A stretch of DNA of 32,465 nt, taken from Spirochaetota bacterium (GTDB taxonomy: Bacteria; Spirochaetota; B62-G9; DRHN01). Every line of letters begins with the position of its first letter. Positions within the stretch are counted from its first letter, which is position 1. Below, piece after piece: positions 9,080-18,345 of the stretch. The notes under the pieces are model-generated. The model was not told the DNA's origin and made no database searches. It saw nothing but the letters and a program-made list of their open reading frames with translations. The stretch is taken from assembly GCA_030673105.1 (NCBI GenBank), contig DAOVJS010000008.1, forward strand, positions 1-32,465, in the 5' to 3' direction. Both the position numbers and the translations under genes were made by a program.

Positions 9080-9799
9080 ATGAAAAAGCGCATTAAAAAA
9101 AATAATGAATGCAGTTATAACCATTTCCTCTGATGTGAAAAACCGGATTCGCGATATAGCGCAGAAAAATAATTATAAAAAACGGCTTACTAGAGTTAGA
9201 AACATCTCATATGTCATTGATAAGAGATTCTTTTTTTTAACAAGCCATTTTTACAACAGGGTCATTGAAGGAATCGAGCCGGAATGATTATTACGAGCTG
9301 CTATCATGACGATTTCATAATGGAGGTGATAAAAACGGGTATCCCGGTTGTGCTCGTTGATTATTATCTCCCCACAGAGGATATCAACTCGGTGTTGATT
9401 GATAATGTGGACGGGATAATTAAAGGTATGCGGTACCTCTCGTCACTTGGCCATAGACGGGTTGCCTATTTGACGGGGGACATCAATGAAAGAGGGAGCC
9501 GTGACAGGTTTTCCGGTTATCAAAAAGCAGTACAGATGTTTAACCTCGAAGACGATAGTAAGCTGATTCTTAACTGCGATTTCAGCATCAGGGGAGCATA
9601 CAGCGTAATGAAGAATTTCCTGTCTAAGCGCAGCGATTACCCCAGCCCCCCATTATCAACAATTCACGTACGAAAGAGGACAATGGGCCGTCTGTCAGTT
9701 CAGAGGTTGTTCCGGATAGTAAATAGTGAAAATATTGAGTATAACAAGATCCTTGTATCACCGGTACTCATTGAAAGGGAATCAACAAAGAAAGTTTAA
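9080..9799 (+). pseudogene. Decayed LacI-family transcriptional regulator
   Basis: Ordered LacI pieces with gaps and frame changes: MKKRI (9080), ITISSDVKNRIRDIAQKNN...FYNRVIEGIE (9105-9287), IKTGIPVVLVDYYLP...RYLSSLGHRRVAYLTG (9284-...), then PPLSTI...LVSPVLIERESTKK. Confidence 0.8.
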
Positions 9800-9815
9800 A
9801 AGAGGAGGTTTCTTC

Positions 9816-10349
9816 ATGAATACAGCGGGCCTGGAGTTAGTGGGAGAAGAAAAAGAAAAAGCATTGAAAAAGGTCAGGATGCTTTTTGATTCATGGAGCT
9901 TGACCCTTCCTGATGTTCCGTCCTGCCCTTTTCACTTCGGGCTGCACGATTTTTACAATATAGGAGAGATCGAGTTTGACATCAACAACAACATCGAAGA
10001 GGGGTACTGCGGGAAATTCATCGTCATTTTCAAAAACCAGACGTGCCCCATGCATTACCATAAGATCAAGCATGAAACTTTTTACCTGGTGAAGGGCAGG
10101 GTTGAGATGGAGGCTGAAGGCGATATCATCGTCATGAAACAGGGTGATATTAAAGTCATGCCTCAAAATACCAGACACCGGTTTACAGGCCTGGAGGACA
10201 GTCTCATCCTGGAGTGTTCCAAACCGGACATAATGAGCGACAGTATTTTCGACGATAAAAACATAGACCGGCAGGGGAAACGTAATGACAGGAAAATAGA
10301 CATATACCATAATGCCCATGACAGGGTGAAAAGGTCCTGTAAATCATGA
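9816..10349 (+). CDS. D-lyxose ketol-isomerase-like cupin
   Basis: CPMHYHKIKHETFYLVKGRVEMEAEGDIIVMKQGDIKVMPQNTRHRFTG cupin motif; AGAGGAGG RBS before ATG 9816. Confidence 0.75.
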   Translation: MNTAGLELVGEEKEKALKKVRMLFDSWSLTLPDVPSCPFHFGLHDFYNIGEIEFDINNNIEEGYCGKFIVIFKNQTCPMHYHKIKHETFYLVKGRVEMEAEGDIIVMKQGDIKVMPQNTRHRFTGLEDSLILECSKPDIMSDSIFDDKNIDRQGKRNDRKIDIYHNAHDRVKRSCKS

Positions 10350-11005
10350 ATAATAGATATGGGCTTGCTACCTTAATATTAATTATCTTCCTGGTAGCAG
10401 GCGCGTTTTTTAGACTGCTGGTTGGTGTTCCCTTGGTCCAGTCGGATTTAATATATTCCGCTGTGATAAGGAAAAAGCCGCCCGGGACAAAAACACCTGA
10501 AAACACGGTAAAATCCTTTTACTTTTTTATTGACAGCGGAGCCTTTGAGGAAGCCTGGAATATTATTCTGGAACCGGACTGGACAGGAGGGGATGTTTCT
10601 GTTTCATACTTTGATGAGGTGAAGAGGGACCCTGAAGGATTTTCAAACTGGACAGATAAAGAAGAGTTTGTTAACCGTTTGAAAAAGGAGCTCGGGGAGA
10701 AGGGGGCAAGAATTACATTAAATAATATTAATGCGGCACAAGCCGCTATGGGGGAGGCTGAATTCAGCAATGAGGCGATCCCCGTTGTTGATGTGGACAG
10801 GATATATAAGGTAATGGCTGATGGGCACATTCTCGGGGCCTGCACGATTTTCAGGTGGGACAAAGAGTTCTATGTCCTTGAAATGAGGGGTAAATACAAG
10901 GTCTTATTAAGCGGTACAAAAGGAAGAAAAGCGTTTTATTATCAATCGTGGTTCTCAAATCTTGAAATATTCGGAAATATCAGGGGGTTAAAATCGTCGG
11001 GTTGA
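10346..11005 (+). CDS. Membrane-anchored hypothetical protein, possible NTF2-like/DUF4878-type domain
   Basis: N-terminal TM helix; TPENTVKSFYFFIDSGAFEEAWNII resembles NTF2-like lipoprotein domains; ATGA overlap with the preceding CDS. Confidence 0.55.
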   Translation: MNNRYGLATLILIIFLVAGAFFRLLVGVPLVQSDLIYSAVIRKKPPGTKTPENTVKSFYFFIDSGAFEEAWNIILEPDWTGGDVSVSYFDEVKRDPEGFSNWTDKEEFVNRLKKELGEKGARITLNNINAAQAAMGEAEFSNEAIPVVDVDRIYKVMADGHILGACTIFRWDKEFYVLEMRGKYKVLLSGTKGRKAFYYQSWFSNLEIFGNIRGLKSSG

Positions 11006-11019
11006 TGTTTGAATATATC

Positions 11020-11931
11020 TCATAGTTCAAAGGTTGGTGCCATAGAATGATGCCTCATATGGTAGGTTAGTTCAACTATCTCTTTGATTTGTTCAATTTT
11101 TTTATCAATCATATTTAGCTGCTGTGCTAAACTATTTGTGTCCATTCCTTTTTCCAGGCCATACAAGATCAGATCTAACTTTTTCCAATCTATTCGAAGA
11201 ATATCCATATATTTATCTGAAACACCCGGGACGAGATCCGGATTGGGAGTTCTTATGATTATTTCACGAGGGACTTTTAAAAATTCCGCTAATTGAATAA
11301 TATGAGTGCGGAAGAGATTTTTTAACGGCATCAGGTCAGCATTATCATCTATTCCGAATTTTACAAATAAACCTACCATATCTTCTGATTTATTCGCGCT
11401 TCCAGCCACGAGAAGATTATTCTCTTCAGCAAATTTATATGTTGCGACCAGCCGTACCCGCTGTTTCGTATAGAAGCTGGCAATACCTCTATTTATGAAT
11501 TTATTACTGGTACCTTTGATCCCCTTAAGGAACATATTTTCCCTCGAAGGATCAAGATATTTCCTTACCAGCTTAGCTTTTAATCTGTACGATGGTATTT
11601 TATTTAAAATAAATCGATATGTACCCAGGGATTTTAGAATCCTTGAAATATCAATTCTCTCTGTCCTGATTCTTAGAAATCCTGCAAGAACCTTTGCGTA
11701 CATTTCAGCTTCTGGATTCCCCTGTTTCTCAGGTATAATCAATCCCTTCACAATATTTCTACCAACTGCATTTACACAGAGACAGGCGACAACGCTGGAA
11801 TCGAGACCTCCGGAAATAGGAATAACTATACCATTCCTCCTCAATTCATGCATCTTTTCTTTTATAAATTTCTGGGTTGTTTTACAAAATTTTTCAGCAT
11901 CTATTCTTAGACATTCATTTGAAAGTTTCAT
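11020..11931 (-). CDS. NAD+ synthase-like (NadE-type PP-loop) enzyme
   Basis: PISGGLDSSVVACLC PP-loop; NLLVAGSANKSEDMVGLFVKFGIDDNADLMPLKNLFRTHI; no glutaminase domain. Confidence 0.75.
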   Translation of the reverse strand: MKLSNECLRIDAEKFCKTTQKFIKEKMHELRRNGIVIPISGGLDSSVVACLCVNAVGRNIVKGLIIPEKQGNPEAEMYAKVLAGFLRIRTERIDISRILKSLGTYRFILNKIPSYRLKAKLVRKYLDPSRENMFLKGIKGTSNKFINRGIASFYTKQRVRLVATYKFAEENNLLVAGSANKSEDMVGLFVKFGIDDNADLMPLKNLFRTHIIQLAEFLKVPREIIIRTPNPDLVPGVSDKYMDILRIDWKKLDLILYGLEKGMDTNSLAQQLNMIDKKIEQIKEIVELTYHMRHHSMAPTFEL

Positions 11932-11963
11932 AGTGATATAATTTTACCTTTAATATTTAAACA

Positions 11964-12893
11964 TTAATATGTTATTTCAACATCACTCGATACGGTCCTG
12001 ACTGTGATTTTGTTGGAAGCGCTGCCTACGTTTCCCCGGATTGTGCTGCGGTCTGACCCTGTATCCGCTCCGGAGAGCTGGATCGGGAAACCGCAGCTGA
12101 TGTCTCCGGATGCTGACCGGGCATCCAGGTGGAACCCGGAAGATTCTGGCAGTGTCAGCGATACATCGCCGGAGGTGCTTTTGATATTCACCGGGCTGAA
12201 AAAATTAATGAAATCGAGGGTGATGTCCCCTGAGGTGGTTTTGATTCCGGCCTCGCCCAGGAATGATGTTATATATATATCCCCGCTCACGGAAGAGAGT
12301 TCAGAACGCTCAGTAACGAGCTTTTCAGCGATGAACGTCCCTGAGGTGGTTTTCATTCTGAATAGACCGGATTGGATCTGTTTCAGTTCTATGTCCCCGG
12401 AAGTGGTAGTCAGAGCGAGCCCGGCGTAATTGTGGCCTGTTAGAGTGACATCTCCTGAAACGGTTTTGACAGTGAGCCGGTTTTGATACCCCCGGGGAAT
12501 TCCGATATCCAGGACCAAATGGCTCTCATGGAAACCGGTTGAAATTTCCCGCTTGCGTTCGATGTGAATATCCAGTACACTGTCCTTCTGCCCCGCCGAC
12601 AGGTATGGTATGTTTTCCTGCTGCCTGGCACGGGTGGCACCGGTTAAATGTACTTCGATTTTTCCGCTCGCAGTATCGTGGGTACGGATGTCCGCGCTGA
12701 CTGTGTGAAGATCGATCATATCGATCCCACGGGTGCTGAAGGACTTTTCCTCGTCTATGGCAATGATTCCCCATTTCCCGCCTTTTAGCCGGTAGACGCC
12801 TGTTGTGAGGCCGATGAACGCGGCCGCGGTGATCGCCACTGCCGCGATAATGACGGTAATGACAACTATTTTTTTCAGTTTTCTGTCTTCCAT
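11964..12893 (-). CDS. DUF4097-family beta-strand repeat protein (putative adhesin-like)
   Basis: Repeated TTSGDI/KSTSGDVSL/SASGDIS motifs, N-terminal TM. Confidence 0.85.
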   Translation of the reverse strand: MEDRKLKKIVVITVIIAAVAITAAAFIGLTTGVYRLKGGKWGIIAIDEEKSFSTRGIDMIDLHTVSADIRTHDTASGKIEVHLTGATRARQQENIPYLSAGQKDSVLDIHIERKREISTGFHESHLVLDIGIPRGYQNRLTVKTVSGDVTLTGHNYAGLALTTTSGDIELKQIQSGLFRMKTTSGTFIAEKLVTERSELSSVSGDIYITSFLGEAGIKTTSGDITLDFINFFSPVNIKSTSGDVSLTLPESSGFHLDARSASGDISCGFPIQLSGADTGSDRSTIRGNVGSASNKITVRTVSSDVEITY

Positions 12894-12902
12894 ATATGTC
12901 TC

Positions 12903-13475
12903 CTATTTCTTTATTATCCTGAGATTGAACCTGATGTATTTCTCTGTGATCAGCAGGAACCACCTGGTTAGGTACACCATTCCGATGAGTGCCAGAAGTC
13001 CCAGAGCGCTGGCCCCGACGGCGGCAAAGATGGCAAAGGCGATGTTCAGGCCTCCAAAATCAATGAACGCCGGAAGCAGGGGCTGCAGTATCAGTGAAAG
13101 TATCACTGCCAAGCCGGATAAAGCAAGGGAAGCGGCAGAGGCCCAGAGGCTGATGAGTCCCGCCAACAGGGCGGAAAACGGTCCCAGAATGAAGATGATG
13201 TTGAAAAAGCCCAGGCCCAGTGAGGCGAACACGGCCCGCACTACGGCTCCGGCATGTTTTCCTTCCCTACCCTCCTCCAGCAGGGCGTCGATATGAAATA
13301 ATTTGCCCAGGACATTTGGATTCCCCAGGGAACGGGCGATCTCCTCCTCTGTTTTCCCCTCATCCAGGCCGATGCGGAAATGCTCTTCATAGTCATAGAG
13401 GATTTCCTTTTTCTCGTTCTCCGGAAGTCTGGAGAGGGATCTTTTGAGCCGTGTTAAAAATTGAGCTTTGTCCAT
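12903..13475 (-). CDS. DUF1700-family membrane protein
   Basis: MDKAQFLTRLKRSLSRLPENEKKEILYDYEEHFRIGLDEGKTEEEIARSLGNP is the DUF1700 signature. Confidence 0.88.
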   Translation of the reverse strand: MDKAQFLTRLKRSLSRLPENEKKEILYDYEEHFRIGLDEGKTEEEIARSLGNPNVLGKLFHIDALLEEGREGKHAGAVVRAVFASLGLGFFNIIFILGPFSALLAGLISLWASAASLALSGLAVILSLILQPLLPAFIDFGGLNIAFAIFAAVGASALGLLALIGMVYLTRWFLLITEKYIRFNLRIIKK

Positions 13476-13557
13476 GTGATATCCTCCAATGGGAAACTGA
13501 ATATAATAAAACTATTGAATAAATGTTAAAAATTGAGCTTTGTTCATGTGATATCCT
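13452..13557. repeat. 34-bp direct repeat (one mismatch), 72-bp offset, at the PadR/DUF1700 junction
   Basis: TGTTAAAAATTGAGCTTTGT(C/T)CATGTGATATCCT at 13452-13485 and 13524-13557. Confidence 0.9.
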
Positions 13558-13864
13558 TCTCTTCAATCAGGTTGTTGACACCTGTGATAAACTGGTTCCA
13601 TTCTTCCAGCAGGGCCTGCTTGTACTCCTTCCCTTTTTCTGTGATCTGGTAGTATTTTCGTGGAGGGCCTTCCCCGGACTCCCTGATATAGGTGTTGAAA
13701 TGGCCATCCTTTGTCAGTCGTCGGAGCAATGGATAAATGGTTCCTTCGGAGATATCGATATTACTGGAGATGGTCTGGACCAGTTCATACCCGTAGAAGT
13801 CTCTCCTGCATATTATAACCAGTACACACAGCTCCAGAACTCCTTTCTTGAACTGCACATTCAT
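13544..13864 (-). CDS. PadR-family transcriptional regulator
   Basis: [32 protein letters not shown]...[18 protein letters not shown]...[13 protein letters not shown]. Confidence 0.93.
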   Translation of the reverse strand: MNVQFKKGVLELCVLVIICRRDFYGYELVQTISSNIDISEGTIYPLLRRLTKDGHFNTYIRESGEGPPRKYYQITEKGKEYKQALLEEWNQFITGVNNLIEEKDIT

Positions 13865-14080
13865 AGGGCCTCCTATTGTTTATTGCAAGCTATCATGCAA
13901 TATTTACTACTATATAATACACTGTAATGAATAAGTCAAGAATATTTTAATATTTTTATTAGCTGTCTGCCGTTTTCGGCAACCGGAGGTTTATGAAAAT
14001 ATGGCATTAAGTATAAAATCTTATTATTGGGCAGAATCTGATACAGGGCCCCGCTTATGGAAGAATGCCCTGCGCGGGTC

Positions 14081-14920
14081 TCATACAGCTACTTTTCGAA
14101 ATGCAACTTTCTTTTTCCCCCAGACTGCGGCAATAATCATTATGTAACTGATATATCCTAATATTTCGATAAGTGACGGATTGCCATTATATCCGAGCAG
14201 GCCTTTTAAAATGCTCCCCACATACCCTTTTTCATGCAGGGCGGGGTAACTTCCATCGGAATTTACTGCCGGATTTATATCCCATACCTGGTCTACCAGC
14301 TGAGGGATTATATGAGCCTCCTGGAGCTCGTGAACTCCGTGGGCGATTAACCCGGCAGCAAAAAGAATAAGTACGATATTTGTGATGCTGAAGAATTTCC
14401 TGATACTAAGTTTAACTGATGTCACAAAGATCAGGAATCCAAGAAACACAGCGGCAATTATCCCGAGAACTGCTCCGAAAATGTTGTTACCTGTTGATGC
14501 GAAACGCGCGGCTGCCAGGAAAATTACCGATTCAATCCCTTCCCTCAGGATCGAGATGAAGACAAGAAAAAATAGACCTGTTTTATGGGTCTTTGAAACT
14601 TCTGCAGCTACCCTGTTCTCTAAATCTCCTGCAATGTTTTCCTGGTTCATCATCCACAGTATCATAGTGGTTAGAAGAATTGCGCCGGAGATCATTGTAA
14701 TACCTTCAAATAGTTCCTCATTTCTTCCGCTGAAACCGCCGGCAAGTTTATTAAAGAGGAACGCGCCAAAAATACTTGTTGCTAATCCGGCAAATATACC
14801 GATGAATACGATTCTTTTATACTCACTCCGGTCTGTTTTGACAAGAAAACTCAAGACAATCCCCACAATGAGTGCGGCCTCTAGAGTTTCCCTGAACATG
14901 ATTATAAATCCCGTAAACAT
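14081..14920 (-). CDS. FTR1-family iron permease (EfeU-like)
   Basis: FRETLEAALIVGI and LREGIES (REXXE-type) motifs, multiple TMs; AAGGAG upstream of ATG 14920. Confidence 0.85.
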   Translation of the reverse strand: MFTGFIIMFRETLEAALIVGIVLSFLVKTDRSEYKRIVFIGIFAGLATSIFGAFLFNKLAGGFSGRNEELFEGITMISGAILLTTMILWMMNQENIAGDLENRVAAEVSKTHKTGLFFLVFISILREGIESVIFLAAARFASTGNNIFGAVLGIIAAVFLGFLIFVTSVKLSIRKFFSITNIVLILFAAGLIAHGVHELQEAHIIPQLVDQVWDINPAVNSDGSYPALHEKGYVGSILKGLLGYNGNPSLIEILGYISYIMIIAAVWGKKKVAFRKVAV

Positions 14921-15157
14921 AACCAGGCTCCTTGATATTATCATACTAATTAAATAATACTTATAATATACTTAAATTAAATTACTATTCCAACATAATT
15001 CATAGATTAAGAGGACCGGTCAATCCCTATAAATCAGCCGGAATACACCGACCAAGGCGTCTGAGTATCAAGAAATAACTTTATGCAGTTATTTAGAAGG
15101 AAGGAGATCATATTGAAGAAAAGTAAATTCAGATGATATTTAAAGGCCGGCTATTAC

Positions 15158-17137
15158 TTAAACTTCCTGTTTTTTTGGATTCTCTCTCCTCTTTCCAATC
15201 GCATAATTTTTAGCGACTGTAAGAGCCCGCAGTACATCTTCTTTTTCTTCCCTGCTCATATCATTATGAATTATAATGCTCTTTAAAACAAGGCCCTCTT
15301 CCACCTGTTTCAAATACCTCTTATAGGATTCTTTTTCTCCCCTGACATGGAGAACCTGATAATTTTTTATCGGATAATGTATACCTTTAACCATGATTTC
15401 ACCGTTGTACTTGCATTCAATTTCATCGGAAATAAGCGAATGTGTTTCATAGCTTAACAGGATTCCATCAACAGGGGCGGCTGCCTCAAGCCTCTGGGCC
15501 AGGTTTACCTGGCTTCCGATAATTGTATAATCCATTCTGTTTTCTGAGCCGAAGTTGCCTACTGTGCAGTAGCCGGTGTTGATACCCATGCGGACATGAA
15601 ACTCATTGGTGTAGCCTTTTTCACTCCACTCCTCTCTGAGCTCTACCAGCCTTCTCTTCATTTCAAGCGCCATTTTCACTGCCCGGAAGGCGTGTGTTTT
15701 GTCGTCAATAAACTCAGGATCACCAAAGAATATCATTATCGCATCGCCTACAAACTTGTCGATTGTGCCTCCGTATTTAAGCGCGATCTTGGCCATTTCA
15801 TCCAGATAATTATTCAAAACTTCGGACAGTGCTTCGGCTTCCATACTGTCTGTTGTAGAAGTAAAGTCTTTTATATCGGAAAAGAAAATTGTAAGTTTCT
15901 TGCGTTCATGCGTGACTTCGACTGTTCTATCACCCCCGCTTATTGACTCATATAACTGCGGTGACAGGTATTTTCTCATCTTATTAAGCAAACCTACTAT
16001 CTGTTCGGTCCTTTCCTTAACAGTCGATTCAAGATTGACATTCATTTCCTGGATTGTTGATATCTTTTCTTTCAACACAATTCTCATGCTGTTAAAGGCA
16101 TCACTCAATGTGCCGATCTCATCCTTTAAATTCACGACAATTTCGTAAGAAAGATCTCCATTACGGATTTTATTTGCTCCGTATACCAGCTTATTGATCG
16201 GATTGACAATATTCCGGGAGATCATATAAGCACCGAAAAATGAAATCACAATAAGAACAATCATAATTGCGGCGACTGCTATCACGGCATTTACAAAGGA
16301 CATGATATATGTATCAGCGCTTACATAGATCCCGAGAGCCCCGACCGGCCGGTTCTTCCAGTCATACAGGGTCGAGTACCGCGCAAAGTTACCGCCAAAC
16401 CACATTCTGGATATTTTATATAATTGTTCTCCGGACATCAGTATCGAAGAAATATCTGTGGAAAGCTCAAAACTGCCGACCATACTCACCGGAACAGTAT
16501 CCAGGAAAATTCCTGCCTGAACGGCCAGAAGATCCCTGATACCTGATACAATTTCATTTCTTTCGTTGAGGACATAACGGATAAGAAGGGCCCCGATTAA
16601 CCGATTGTTCCTGTTGAGCGGAACAGCGCTTGAAATTGATAGTAAATCCTCACCGGTGTTACCTGATATTCTTTCGGTTGTTGTAACAATTTTGCCGGCT
16701 ATTGCCTGCTGCACAAGCTCGCCACTTGCCAGATTTAAATCATCATTATTAAGGACTATCAGTGAACGCGATAATCCAACACTTGATAAAACGTTTCCGT
16801 CTGAATTATAGACAGTTATATGGAACATCTGTTCTCTTTCAACAACTTCCTGCAGGTATTGCGATATCCTGTTAGGAATATCAAGGTCGACAAAGATGGT
16901 CAGGGCCTTTGAATTTGCCTGGCTCAGTGCAAAATATTCTACTTCATTCATCTTGTTCTTATAAATAAGTTCAGCTACTTTCTGGCTGCTGTTCATAGTT
17001 TCCACAGCTTTTACCTTAACTACACGGAAGAAATAAATCAGAGAAAAAACGGTAATTAAGAAGATTGAAACAGTAGCTGTCAATACAAGAGCCAGCTGAA
17101 GTTTCTTACGTAACAGTGATTTTTTCCTTTTTCCCAT
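15158..17137 (-). CDS. Membrane sensor-HAMP-class III adenylate/guanylate cyclase
   Basis: Two TMs around an extracytoplasmic domain, HAMP (YMISRNIVNPINKLVYGANKIRNGDLSYEI), cyclase IFFSDIKDFTSTTDSM...GGTIDKFVGDAIMIFFG. Confidence 0.92.
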   Translation of the reverse strand: MGKRKKSLLRKKLQLALVLTATVSIFLITVFSLIYFFRVVKVKAVETMNSSQKVAELIYKNKMNEVEYFALSQANSKALTIFVDLDIPNRISQYLQEVVEREQMFHITVYNSDGNVLSSVGLSRSLIVLNNDDLNLASGELVQQAIAGKIVTTTERISGNTGEDLLSISSAVPLNRNNRLIGALLIRYVLNERNEIVSGIRDLLAVQAGIFLDTVPVSMVGSFELSTDISSILMSGEQLYKISRMWFGGNFARYSTLYDWKNRPVGALGIYVSADTYIMSFVNAVIAVAAIMIVLIVISFFGAYMISRNIVNPINKLVYGANKIRNGDLSYEIVVNLKDEIGTLSDAFNSMRIVLKEKISTIQEMNVNLESTVKERTEQIVGLLNKMRKYLSPQLYESISGGDRTVEVTHERKKLTIFFSDIKDFTSTTDSMEAEALSEVLNNYLDEMAKIALKYGGTIDKFVGDAIMIFFGDPEFIDDKTHAFRAVKMALEMKRRLVELREEWSEKGYTNEFHVRMGINTGYCTVGNFGSENRMDYTIIGSQVNLAQRLEAAAPVDGILLSYETHSLISDEIECKYNGEIMVKGIHYPIKNYQVLHVRGEKESYKRYLKQVEEGLVLKSIIIHNDMSREEKEDVLRALTVAKNYAIGKRRENPKKQEV

Positions 17138-17262
17138 AAGCTAACCTCGCGGTATAGGAGACGGGCTCCGGATTTTTCCTGCTTAAAAATTATTCATAAG
17201 TTTATGCAATCATACATTTGAACAAGTCACGAAGAAACAAATGACTTCTTCCTGCTAAAAAT

Positions 17263-18345
17263 TTATTCAAAAGTGTAGCTAATCAATCTTTTAAACAGCT
17301 CCGGCACTGTTACACCTGTTTCTTCCCACATACGGTGAAACAGGCTGTTTCCACCCAGGCCGGGTATTGTATTTGCTTCATTCACATAGATCTTACCATC
17401 TTCAATAAAGGAATCTATTCTGGCCATACCTGATAGACCGAGAATTGTGTATACCTTTAGAGCAGTCTGCTGAAGTTGACCTGTCAGTTCCGGACTAAGG
17501 GGGGCTGGAATAATATCCTCTACTGCATCGGGTCCGTATTTGGCAGGGTAGTCAAAAAAATCATTCCAGAGGCTTATCTCGGCAGGAACGCTGACTTCCG
17601 GGTGTGAATTTCCTATAACTGCGACAGAGTATTCCCTCCCGCTAATTGCCCGCTCACATATCAGTTTACTGTCATACACGGCGGCATTGTTTACAGCGGA
17701 AATAAGATCATCTCTATTATCCGCCCGTGAAATGCCTATAGATGAGCCGAGTCTAGCGGGTTTAATAAAACAGGGATAACCGATTTCTCCTTCTATTTGT
17801 CTCAGAAAATCCTGATTTTCATTTTTCCATTGAGGGATAGAAAAGCTCAGGTATTCCAGAACTTTTATTCCGTGGGCCCCGCAAATAGTTTTTGTAACCG
17901 CCTTATCCATAGCCATGGCTGATCCCGCGACTCCGCATCCGATATAGGGAATATTCAGGAATTCCAGGGCACCCTGTATACTGCCGTCCTCTCCGCCGGG
18001 ACCGTGAAAAACAGGAAAGACAACATCATATTGACCGGATATAAGAATATTGAACAGTTTCCCGATATCAGGCGGTTTTTTACATATCAATTCTTCGGTA
18101 AGGATATCTGTATAAGCCCCTTCCGGGAGTATGCCTTCTTCTATCAGAGCTCCTGCCTTTTCAATCAATGAGTCCAGGCCAGCCGGCCTGTTTTGCCGGT
18201 CAAGATAGTATCCGTAGCTTTTAAAACCTGCCTGAATCAGCGATTTCAGCGCGAAAAGGGCCGATTTAACAGATATATCATGTTCAGGTGATATCCCCCC
18301 GAAAAGAACACACACTCTTTCTATTAGCTGCGCCTTATCCTTCAT
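17263..18345 (-). CDS. D-alanine-D-alanine ligase-like ATP-grasp enzyme
   Basis: FGGISPEHDIS, FPVFHGPGGEDGSIQG, FIKPARLGSSIGIS, MARIDSF, VNEANTIPG; start overlaps the upstream CDS. Confidence 0.88.
   Translation of the reverse strand: MKDKAQLIERVCVLFGGISPEHDISVKSALFALKSLIQAGFKSYGYYLDRQNRPAGLDSLIEKAGALIEEGILPEGAYTDILTEELICKKPPDIGKLFNILISGQYDVVFPVFHGPGGEDGSIQGALEFLNIPYIGCGVAGSAMAMDKAVTKTICGAHGIKVLEYLSFSIPQWKNENQDFLRQIEGEIGYPCFIKPARLGSSIGISRADNRDDLISAVNNAAVYDSKLICERAISGREYSVAVIGNSHPEVSVPAEISLWNDFFDYPAKYGPDAVEDIIPAPLSPELTGQLQQTALKVYTILGLSGMARIDSFIEDGKIYVNEANTIPGLGGNSLFHRMWEETGVTVPELFKRLISYTFE

Noticed and set aside
11964-12893. SGD-rich repeats in the DUF4097 gene as a possible novel repeat element
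   Set aside because: The repetition is the normal beta-helix-like repeat of the DUF4097 family at protein level, not a DNA repeat.
13523-13927. 134 aa plus-strand ORF over padR
   Set aside because: Antisense to PadR; no support beyond being open.
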